NCBI RefSeq assembly: GCF_000003815.2
Contig: NC_049980.1
Location: 24,423,808 to 24,487,807, forward strand
Reading direction: 5' to 3'
DNA length: 64,000 bases
From: Branchiostoma floridae
Taxonomy: Eukaryota > Chordata > Leptocardii > Amphioxiformes > Branchiostomatidae
Part shown: in pieces, positions 48,201-60,200 of the stretch
How the letters are laid out: every line of letters begins with the position of its first letter
Position numbering within the stretch: the first letter of the stretch is position 1
Notes under the pieces: model-generated
What the model was told of the DNA's origin: nothing
Seen by the model: only the letters and a program-made list of their open reading frames with translations
The model's database searches: none
Position numbers and translations under genes: made by a program

Positions 48201-51200
48201 GATCAACGTGGACCAGTCCATCTCCCTGCTGCTCAACTGGCTCATGAGCGCGTACGACCCGGAGGCGCTCGCCAAGATGTCGGTGTTCTCCATCAAGATG
48301 GCGCTGTCCACCATGTGTGCAGGGAAGCTGGTGGACAAACTCAGATGTGAGGATCTTGCTGTTCTTGTTGATATGAACTTCCTGCTTTAGAAAGTGTAGT
48401 GTGTCCTGAAACAACACTCACTATCCTGTTTAGCATCTGTTCTTCCCTGTCTTGCCGAGGTTGGACGTGTCGCCAAGACGTTTTATGAACTTCCTGCTTT
48501 AGAAAGTGTAGTGTGTCCTTGAAACAACAATCTTATGACCTTGATGAGAAAGTTTAAAACCTTTTGTACAGTGGAAGGAATCTGATATAAATAATGGAAT
48601 GCAATTTAGAAGGCTACATTTTAGAAAACACATTCTATAGCAAAAGACTCTAGGATATGACACTTTGGTACAAGCCCAACAAGTATGAGGAATAAGAAGA
48701 GCATTTTTCTTTGCAAAAAGGATTGCGGTTTTGTAATGGCAGCATCACCAATGTATCCAGAAAGTTTTTGTAATTTTTTTTTGTAATCACCGTTCTAATT
48801 TACCCTGTGTTCCATAACATAAAACTACATGTACATCATTTATCACATCTTCTTCAGATATCTTCTCACAGATCTCGGACTCACGAGGACAGCTGGTGTA
48901 CCCCAAGTTTGACCAGTTCCTACAGGAAGCCCTGGCCCTGCCGTCAGCCGTGTACGAGGGGCCCAGCTTCGGCTACAACGAGACAGCAGCCAAGTCATGC
49001 TTCCAATCGGCCCAGGTACAAGACCCTGAAGTTAGTCACTCTTTTCTTATCTATTCATAGGCAGTAGATGGGTGAATGCCGGATGTCCCATCCCTAACCA
49101 GAGGTAATGTAACAAACAGGCCTTGAAATACCACTTCCTTTCATGCATCATTACCATAGGTAATTTGATGAATGCTCATGCCATGGCTGTCACAAAAATG
49201 ATTGTCTAAATTTGAAAAAAAATGTTTCTCCAAATCATGGATCATCAGCTGATCTATTGTTGTACGATATGACACAATTTTGTGGGTAGCTACATGAAGC
49301 CCTCCTACAAAGTTGTGTCCCTCTGGCTATCTATACACGTGTTTACAGTTTTGTGCAGTAAAAGTATTTCAAGGCCGAATTTAGCCTATAACAACCACCC
49401 TGGCTCTTTTTAACAAAGCATACACATCACGTATATATTACATATATAACCAAATAATGAGTTAATTCACACCCTTAATTGCTTCCCAACCTCACACAAG
49501 TGTAACCAACCCCATAATGCACATGTACTAGAAACCACATAGTCACTGAGTCTGCATTATTTCTCGTTGCATGTGCATGACAACAACTTTTTTCCTTCAT
49601 GCATCACCACTCATTAGACATCAATAGTATTTCCATCTCAGATATGAATGGTGATTTAACTCTTGTTTGAATGCTGTATGACTGTGAAATGAATAAAAAC
49701 AGAATGAAAACCTGAAAACTTCCTTTTTTTGTATCAATATGTTTGTAGACAGCATTAGTATACCAAATAATAGTTATCCAAGTAAAGCTAAGGGCACAAC
49801 CCACTGTACGTGCAATTTGTCCGTACGTTTTTTTGGAGGCCATGTCTGCCACATATTTCTGAAACGTTCAGGCTGTACAGGGCAGGCGCGTTGCCCGTAC
49901 TGGCAGGTACGTGGGGTGAATCCACAGCCCAATGGCACACAAAGTTTTGCCTGCACGTAAAGTTCTACAGCGTGTCTGCGTGCTCCAAAATCCGTCAAAT
50001 TCCCCACGAGTTTGTAGGTAGGCAGTACTTACCACTTATGTTTTGGCACGTAGACAGCACATATTTGCATGTACGGCGGGATATGCCCTTAGCTTTACTG
50101 GATATGATTTTTTTCAAATTTCAGACAGTATTTGCTGTCTGTGTGACATTGGATGATGTCTGAAAAGTCTGACTGTTTTCCAAATCAGTAACTTTTGTTC
50201 TTCATTTTTACTGGTGAAGACTTGTGTGAGGAAAGGAAGGTAACAGTTCTCTGCCTTTCACACAGTAGCTATTTATTTAAAGCTGAAATATGGCATTGGG
50301 CTAAAACTGCAATTTGTAAAAAAACGAATAGGCAGTCAATGAAAACAGGCTCAGAGAGTTAGAGAATAGAAATAAGGTTTTCTGAACCCTGGACTGTATC
50401 GAGAATGAACTTGAATGTGCTGATAGGAAACTTTCTTTCTTCTCCTTCAGCGTGTGACCATCAATGACTTCCTGGATGTGATGATGGCAGACCCTGGCCC
50501 CCCCTGCCTGGTGTGGCTGCCTCTCATGCATCGGATGGCCAATGTGGAGAATGGTAGGGACTTCCCTTATGTTATAATTTTTTTTTATATACTGTAAAGA
50601 TAGACAAGGCCTTTATAATAATACAGACTCACCATTCCCATGGTATGGTATGTTACAACTTACATAATGTACCATGAGAATAGTGACTCTGCTAGATTTT
50701 GTTTCTTGTTTCAAGTACATTCTAACATTTTGTTTTTGTCGTTATTTTTGTTGTTGTTGTACGTAGTATATATGTTGGACCATTTTATACCTTTACGACT
50801 AGCAATTTTCAATTAGTTTTTACATTAATGACGGTCAGACCAGATACATTGTTTGTAACAGCACCCTATCCCTTTATGCCTTCATGAGATAAATGTACTG
50901 TAGTGTTGCTACCCTTTACCATACCCTTTCACTAGCTACTTACATGAATGTTTGAAACTTTTGAAAAAAATTATCTTTAGTAAGCGAAAATTGCTTGGTC
51001 TCTACTGTAGTTTTCCACCCAGTGGAATGTGCATACTGCCAACGGGAGTCCATGATGGGGTTCCGGTACAAGTGCCAACGGTGTTTCAACTACCAGCTGT
51101 GTCAGAACTGCTTCTGGCGCGGCTACACCAGCGGGAACCACACCACGGACCACGAGATGAAGGAGTACTCATCCTGGGTTAGTCAGATATCCAGCCATTT

Positions 51201-54200
51201 TAGTTGCATGTAGTAGCATGTAGTAGGAACCTAACATTAGTTCACCTTTATCTGTGAGGTAACCTATATCCGTTGTGTTGCTAAACAGGGTATCCAGGGA
51301 TATCAAGTCGATGGACGGTAGTTTCAACTTGTGATATTTTCAAAATTTTCAAAATTTTGCAGTTTGAAGCCATCATCTGTCGACCCCTGAATACATTGTT
51401 CTTAAAAAGAATGGATAAAGGTTACCCTACGGATAAAGGTGAAATAGCGTTAACTACATGTAACAAGTAGTAATCTGAAAATAGTGAGTTGTAGCCACAA
51501 CAGGACTTCACTTTACAGGACTCTAAGATACCTACCTGCGTTTTGTGAAAGTATTGAAAACCTGCAATTCTTAGGTATGCCTTTAAGTAGAGCAGGAACA
51601 ATGTCTTGCGTATTTGCAATAAGTTTTTTCAGTCTTAAATACATGTATGTCACATAGTAGAGTAGGAATATTTGCAGTTTTCTCCCAGTTGCTAGTAAAA
51701 CTTCTGTAGGTAACAGTAAAAAGGATTTTGAATTATGCGACATTTGGACAAATTTTTAAAAGATCAAATGACTATAATAAGGTTGGACATCCACAGGTTC
51801 TGCATAGAAATGTACACGTAAAGTTCTTGAGAAAGTTCTTCACCAGGTGTTCGTGCCATGATTAGCAGCCTGGTCACACAGAAAGTCAACTCTGAATGCC
51901 AAGTGCAGATTCCTGAGTTTACAAGCTGTGTGCTTCCATCCCAGAAATCCCCAGCCAAACAGTTTGGACATGCTCTGAAGAAGTCCTTCCGCTGTGTGCC
52001 AAAACACGCCGAGCCAAACCACCCCAGGTTCCCTGACGAGCCAGAACAGACCCTGGACCTCTCCAACATCGTGTAAGTTCTCACATCTGCCCAGTGGCCT
52101 TGTACATTGCAGCTGTTTATCAGCCCCAAACCTTGATGGAGTAGGAGATGATGAGGATGTGTAGAATTTACAGAAATATATAAACCCATCTCAGTGTGAC
52201 GTCATTCCTGTCTCCCTAGATCTAAGAGTTAAGTTACATCTGTCAAGAAGTAGTAAATACATCAGGTCTTGGAACTGCTCCAGGAAAAGCACTTTGAGTA
52301 ATAAGAGCAAGAGAGCAAGTTGACAATGACCCTTCCTTCAGTGTGTAACAGTATTTTAAAGCAATCCCATTGGTGTTTCTAAAAAACCTTGTGTTTTCAT
52401 TCCCTTTGATTAAACTCGCATACTGAAGTCACAAGATATTTTTATGGGGTATAGCGGGTATACGATCACTCTCATGGTTTATTCAAGTTAGTATTTATAC
52501 ATGTGGAATGTAAATCTAGTTTCTGATTTTAATCTTTTATGAGCCTGGAACAAGTCCAAAAATTTTCTAGCAGACAGACTTTGAAAGCTTAAAACCATGG
52601 CTTTGTACATGTACAAATTAGCACGTACCTTGTGAACTGCTTGACATGACTACTTTCAATGGCAAGCAACTAGGTTTCTAAGCCTAACCTGTTCTGTGCA
52701 ATTATTTTCAGGCCACCCTCTCCACCCCCAGCTCTAGCTAATGAGTCAGCCCTAGCCACCAGTATCTCTTCAGAGCACACCACACCTACAAAAAGGTAAG
52801 TCTCTATCATGCTGTACTTCCAAGCTCACATAGGTGAAATTCATGACAGGAGAGTTGTTCATGTATGTAGCTGTGTTCTACACTATTTAGGATGGAAACA
52901 GTTCTGTCCCAAGCATTTTGAGAAGTCTTTAACCTTTTGTAATATGCAAATACATCAAATGCAAAAGTTGATCACAACATTTGCTTTGTGACATGCAATT
53001 GTAAGTTTTGATTGCAACACACACGGTTTCAGCTTTGTTACAAGACTTATGAAAAAACTTAAGTTTAAGTTACATGGGTGAAAGCTTCTCTCATGGTATG
53101 CTCCAGTCATCCTGGAATTCAGTTTTTTTAGTCATATACTGTACAACATATTCTTGAAAAGATGTGTCCAGTGTTTTTACAGAACTTGATCTACCAGAGC
53201 TGACGCATTGTTGTGAGCTTACAATACTGGGTATGGCTACAATAGGAGTAAAGTCACATCACTTATGCAACCTACTGCTGTTCTCCTTGTCATGTGAGAC
53301 TGAAAAAGATACCAGCCAATTTTTCTGTACTCCATTCAACAATTTCTAATTAAAAGGCTGTCATCAAAGATTTAGAGGTAGTTCTAGGTACAGCAAGAAT
53401 AAATGTACCTGTATATAGCAGCAACATATTAATTTGTCTTAACTTCCCACATGTAGGCATGTACATAAGTCTGGTTCTTTTGAAACATCTAGAAAATTGA
53501 TTAATGCGCAGAACTGTACAAATGTCAAATGTGAACATATTTGTCACCCCTGTACATTTCCAGTAAAGTACATGAACATGATTGCTATGCTTCCTCCATC
53601 ATCTATCATATGCCAGTGCTCTATCACGAATCTTGCTGTTTGCCTTGGTCTCTGGGGTGGCTGGAAAAGGATTTGGAGCATTTCATCCTTGTACCCCATG
53701 TTGTGAAACATTTCCAGGGCAGACAGCCAGGCACCAGCTCGCATTCGTATAGCCCCTGCTATACTTGCAGTGTCGTGGAACTATTACTTCAGCTTATCAA
53801 CCAAAAACATACAGACATGTTGTCAGATACATGTACTGTTTGGTATTCTTGTCCTGTACACAGTATTGTATTGTAGGTTGGTGGAAGTAATGGTACTTCA
53901 GGCAGTCCTCTGCATCTTTGTTTCTCCATAAACAAGTATGTACCAGATATAATGTTTTAGCTATAGAGCATGTACATGTTCTGCCAGTGAAGGGATGTTT
54001 ATTTTTTTATGATGATGATCAATGACTTCCTTAATATAAATACAGAAACATCTATAAATAGACACAGTTATTCAAATGACACAAAGGGGTGTCTTGTCCC
54101 AATATAGGCATTTCAAAATCTCTATTTTCCTGACTGAATCAGCTTACAAGGATGTTAGTTGTCCTGGCGTTTGAATGTCTCTCAATGTTAGGGACTGTCA

Positions 54201-57200
54201 GTTGTTAGTGTTACTGATCTATTTGGTTTTAGTATTGGCACATCCATGTCAACAAAAGGATTAAGTGTTTACATTAATATAACTGCACCTCTTTGTTTTC
54301 TCATTCTTCATTTCTCTGTCCATTCCACCCCATTCCCCTGTATTGAAGAGTACCTGAAGTTTACCAACCCAGGATTGCCTCGTCTCCTCCCAAGTTGCGT
54401 ATACAGAGGAAGTGAGGCCTGTTAAACTGTCTGAAGGGTGATTCCCCCTGAGACTTACCAGCTGTTCAGTCCCCCTAACCATTAACTGCATTCTGCCGTT
54501 TGGTTGAGCTTGTTTTGATGTTGCATTATCCCTGTATCTGAAGATAGACTGCCATTTTAGAGTGTTTGCATGACCGTCAGTAGGGTTGCAATTTGTAAGA
54601 CATGGCATGGAAAATGTAAAGGAAATCTGTAGTTACAGTGCCTTGGACATTGACTATCGGACATGATGTGTCTAAGCTTGTCTTTTATCAAGAATGCTCC
54701 TTTATACTACCAGAGGTATGATTTGTCACTATATCCTGTAACTTCAGTTCTGTGCCCATCAATCCATACAGTATACCTCATGATCACTTGAAACATGCAG
54801 GAAATGTAGTCATTGATGCACACTTCCAAGTGACAAATGTTCTTAGAAACAAGAGATCACCACTTTGTGCATCTGTCAGATGTGTTCTTCTTGTGTGTTC
54901 CTATCTATCAGTGTAGTGAGGCATTGCTACATTTTTTTTTATATTCATGTTCGTCACATGCCATAAGCAGTACATGTACTGTTCAGTGTTACTCACTTAC
55001 TGCTTATATATTTGTATTCCACTAGTTTAGGAGCACCATCATACCACTGCTTCTTTTGCATGTGTATGAAATAGATGCCAACAGCTTGGTGAAGAACATC
55101 CCTGATTCACATTTCTGTCCAATTTCAGAGCCTTCCCTGTGGACACCATGGACTCTACCACTCGGATGGATGACGAACATCGCCTGATCGCCCGCTATGC
55201 AGCACGCTTAGCTGCGGAACAGAACGAACAGGTAGGCTTCCATGTGCCTGTTGTGGCAGTCTCACTAGCTTGAGCATGCATGTTGGTGTGAAACAAATAC
55301 TCTGTTAGTCGAAACATTGAAAAGTAAGTTAAAATCCGTATACATGTAGATATATACTAGATATGTCCAAATGTACTGCCACTTTTGATAAAGCCTACTC
55401 CCTCTCTCTTTGACTGTTGAATGTTAGAAGAAGAAAAAATTCCACAGTAAAAATATGCCAGACATCAAGAAATGCGATGTTAAAGATAAGTGAATTCAAT
55501 GCAGCATCAAGCTTCAGATACCCAGATATATTCCTGAGAAAGCCTTCTGTTTAAACATTGCAGTTTTATGGTACCCTGTAGAATTATGAGAGTTGATGTT
55601 ACCTGATGAGTATCCTTGTAATTGATGCCGTAGGAAAGTTTTTGACACAGCATGTTGTTTCCCCTAGAACACGACTCCTGTAGATGTGAGTCCCTTGTTA
55701 CACCAGTCCCGTAGTCCAGGGACGGAACTCGCCCTCAACTTGGATGCCAACCGGCAGCAGCGAGAGCTCATTGCTGAGCTGGAGCACAAGAACAGGTGGG
55801 TGATAGCTGCACATGTATCATCATTGGTTGTTTGTCAGCAATTACTCAGCCTTAAGTCAAGGAAAGTTTGTTAACGTGGGATTAAGGCTTCAAGTGTTAC
55901 TGAGAGTTTCCTGTTGCAAGCTACAAAAAGTTTCACACACAGAAATACAGAAATGTAAAAGATCATTTGTTTGTATGATGCTGATGTTACAGTCATTTTG
56001 ATGATTCCTTGTGTAGAGAAACAGAGGACAGAGAAAGAAAGGAAAACTATATCAGAAAGAAAAATGACTGAAATTTATACGGGTGGATGTGGGTTGTACG
56101 TATGTTGCATACTTCGATTAAAATTGCATGTAGTTATTTCCTAATGATCCTGCGCTTTATGTTTCCTGTTGTCAAAAATCACAGCTTCTGCTGCAAAGCT
56201 ATACCTGATGAGTGGAAGTAACTGTCTGTGTAAACCTTCTGTGTAAACCTGTTGTGTCACCTTGTGTGTATAGTGTCTTCAGTTTCCCTTCAGGGTTCCA
56301 TTGTCCAGCTGCACAAGTTTTAAAAATGATGTAGATGCATTTGCCAACATTTGTCAGGGTTCAAGATTCACTCCACCACAGTAGTGTTTCCCAGATTCCC
56401 TGCATGCATTTTCAGGGCTCCACATACATGTACATCATGGACTTTGTCATTTTCAATATCTGTCAAAGCCAGAAAATGAACCATTGGTCCACTCACTTAT
56501 CTGTACATATCAATGTGTATCCCCCATCCCTATTGTATAAGATTGTTTTCTTACAACTTCTAGACAATCTAGCCTTATTCTAGGTCTGTCCAAAGCTACT
56601 ACAGGAAAGAATGCTTAGGATAGGATAGGAACATTATCATTGGCAATACTAAATAGTCATCAAGATTGATAATATCCTCTTTGAGACAATATTTGGCCAT
56701 GATTTGTTCTTCCTGACTGGAGTTGTTTGTGCGTGCACCCCCAGCCCCCGCGAGGTGGCTGAAAAACTGGCCCAGTGGCTGAGAGAACAGACTGATCTCT
56801 TGTCAGAGTGTCAGCACAAGAATAGGTAGGCTGCCAGTCTGGTTCCACTAACAGAGTGAGCAGCCTATTAAATCAAACGTAGAAACCCGCTGACTTCCTT
56901 TTTTTGCATACGAAGCTTTCAAGGCTGGACATTAATTCCCAGAAGGGAGACTTTTCTCTCTCTTGCAAAGGCACTAACCCTTCCAAGCTGGTGCTAACAA
57001 CCTGCTGCAGGGGTAAGGGCTTCTCCTGTGCTGTCTTGCATGAGCAGAGTTTCTTGGTGCATGAGCATTAAGAAATTTTTTGTTTCATTTAAGACGTTCT
57101 GTATTTGATGTCAGAGGATCTATGGATAATGGGTGCTGTAAATTTGAGGGCATGTTTTTCACACTGACCTACTCCTGTCAGATTGAAAAAGTACAGCCTT

Positions 57201-60200
57201 CACTTCCACTTCCAATGTACGTGTATACGGTTTTGCATTTTGCATAATACCTCGATGTACACATGTATCCAAGAAGGTTGCACCTGTTGTGCAATGTCTT
57301 GTGGTACTTTAAGTACTTGATTCCAAATTCAAGGTTAAAATCAGCAGCTCTTAATGTCTTTGGTAAGTCAGACACAACTTTCTCAATGAAGATGTGGAGC
57401 CCTCTCCCCCTTCAACAGCCAGCAGTAACATAAATGCTGAGAATGACTCCCACCCCCTCCCTAAATGTGAGTGAAGATTGCCTTGATCGTGATGATATTT
57501 CACTATCTCTCGGCACTTTGTGTTGAAAAAAATAATCCAAAAAGAGTGACCAGTCCTGTTTCTATGTGTGGAGCCCTGAAAGAAATGTGTGACCACTTTA
57601 AGTATCAAGTACTGGTAATGTGTCCAAATACATAAATCGCTGCAAAAGGAGGGGTCATAGTTTTCTGACACCGTCTTCTTGCTGACTCCTGCTATTTTCC
57701 AAGAGCACATGGGTAGAAAAGCCTTCTGCAGGAAGAAGGCTCAAACTTGTAATCAACCCTAGTGAGGAGGTCAGAAGCAATGGCAGTGCAGCCACACTAG
57801 CCATGTGCAGTTGGCTAGACTAATGTTATACCTATTACTTGTGAGTTCAACTTAAAGATGCCTTTGACATGCAATGTGCAGCTGGCTTTCAGCAGCCAAG
57901 TCAGTATACAATGTTAACATGCCAAAATAATCAAAGAAGCGGATGCAAAATCCATAGGTCTGTGAAAAAATGAATTGTCCTCCCAGCCCTATTGGTTGGG
58001 TGTTAGGATCATAAGGAAAATCTGTGTCTGGTTGCCTGTGTTCGTACAGGGAGATCATGCGCGAGATCCAGCGCCTGCGGCAGGAACACGACGAGGCGTC
58101 ACGGGGGATGGACGAGTCACGAAACCCGACACTGCTGGCCGAGCTCAGGCTCCTCAGGTACTCACTGTCATCACAGACTCATCTACATGTAGCTCTGTGT
58201 TGGTTGTTAAGTGCTACAGCATTTTCAGTCCTTGAACTCTTGATCCAGAATGTAGACAAGCCCAAACCTACACTACTTCTTAAAAGTGGTGTAACGTTAG
58301 GTTTGGGCTCTGTAGCCAAAGAATGAAAGCTTTCTGCTTCCAAAAGAATTAAGGCCATAGCATGTCTGGAAAAGATACAAAAATCTGATGTGCTGCTGTA
58401 GTGCCAAAGCAGACTGCCAGGAGGCCCATAGTCAACCTTGACCTTTGTCTTCCCAAGACCCCAGGGATCAATTCTGGGACCCTTATTGTTTTTAATATAT
58501 GTTAATGATCTTGCTGAAGCATCCAAAATATTCTTTTTTATCCTATTTGCTGATGATACAAATCTCTTCCTCTCACATGCAGACTATGATTCGTTAATAC
58601 GTCTAACCAATCAGGAATTAGAAAAAGTCATCACATGGTTCGAAACCAACAAGCTATCTGTTAATATTAAAAAGACGTACTATCTTATCTTTTGTAGTAA
58701 AAACAAGACTTATGATAAGAAAAATACCAATATCTTCCTAAAGAACCTTCCTCTCTCCCAAGAATGCCAGGCTAAGTTCCTAGGAGTACTTATTGATGAT
58801 CGGCTAACATGGAAACCCCACATTGCTATGATATTAAATAAAATTTCAAAAACTATCGGGATCATAGGGAAAATTAGACATATTTTATCCCAGAGAACCT
58901 TGATAACCATATATAACAGTCTAATCTATCCATATCTCATTTATTGTAATATTGTTTGGGGAAACGCCTACAAAACTTCTCTACACCCTTTATTAATTCT
59001 ACAGAAAAAATTTCTACGCATTGCGACATGTTCGAGTTTCTATACTCACTCTTCACCACTATTTGAGAAACTTAGAATTTTGAATATCTATGACGTTAAC
59101 AGATTTTAGCTTGCTCTATTCACAGCCCAACACATAAACCATACTCTCCCCGAGACCTTTGACAGCTTTCTTAATTTTCGCTCGCAGTTTCACAATTATC
59201 AAACTCGCCAAAGCACAAATCTGCACATCCCCCTATTCAGAACCTCTCTTGCCCAAATGTCTGTTAAATACAAGTGTGTTAAAATATGGAACGATCTTCC
59301 CCCCTCCCTTAAGAATCTTACCTCCTCTCTCCTGACTTTTAAACGTAATCTGAAAATCCATCTGTTAATCCATCCGAGCCCCCTGTAGTAGCCACAGTTT
59401 TTTTTAAATCATATTATCTTAATTCATTCCATTATTTGATCATCCTTATTGCACTATTATCATTTTCTAAGTATTATGCTGATTTATTATTTATTGTTAA
59501 GTCAAATCATTAATTACATGGTTTTCCTTATTGCATCATTATCATTTTCTACATATTACGTTACTTTATCATTCATTGTTAATTCATACCATTAATTACT
59601 TGTTTATCCTTATTGTATCATTATTATTCTATGTATTACTTTACTTTATTATTATATATCATAATCAATTTTGTTTAGTTTAAAGGAGGAGGGCTAAGTA
59701 TAAGCTTCCCAAGCTTTTTCCCTCCTCCTGCACCTGTTTTATCCATTGTTTTCGTTTTGTGTTTTAATGTAACACTTGTGTGCGAATAAACAAACAAACA
59801 AACAAACCTACCCACATACTAAATATCATCACAATTCATCCAGAAGTTGTGTTTACCACAAATAGTTGGAAGTTCGGACACGCAAAACAGTAACTACCTC
59901 CATTTTTCATTGAGGTGATGAGGAAGATATGTTACAGTCTGAAATTGGTGATTACGTTTTCCTTCATATGTTTGATTTGGTGATTAAGATATAAACTCAG
60001 CTTCTTCTTTGTGTTAAAAATAATATTCTCTGAAAAATGCATGTTATCTTTTAATGCATTCAACTTAGTCGCTCAATGGGGAGAAAGTTGAATCACAACA
60101 ACAGTATTACCCTTGAAGTGATTTTAAGTATGAAGTTGTGTTGTCCCCCAGGCAGAGGAAGGATGAGTTGGAGCTGCGCATGTCGGCTCTGCAGGAGTCT

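Noticed and set aside
48021-48417. Overlapping frames on both strands over dystrobrevin exon 5
   Set aside because: Only the frame reading [11 protein letters not shown] matches dystrobrevin; the others are shadows of a GC-rich exon.
54351-54400. Possible extra dystrobrevin exon near [11 protein letters not shown]
   Set aside because: No GT donor follows, and the flanking exons join in phase without it.
58438-58440. Start codon of the retrotransposon frame
   Set aside because: The triplet is TTG; the frame is open upstream only by chance and the element is 5'-truncated.
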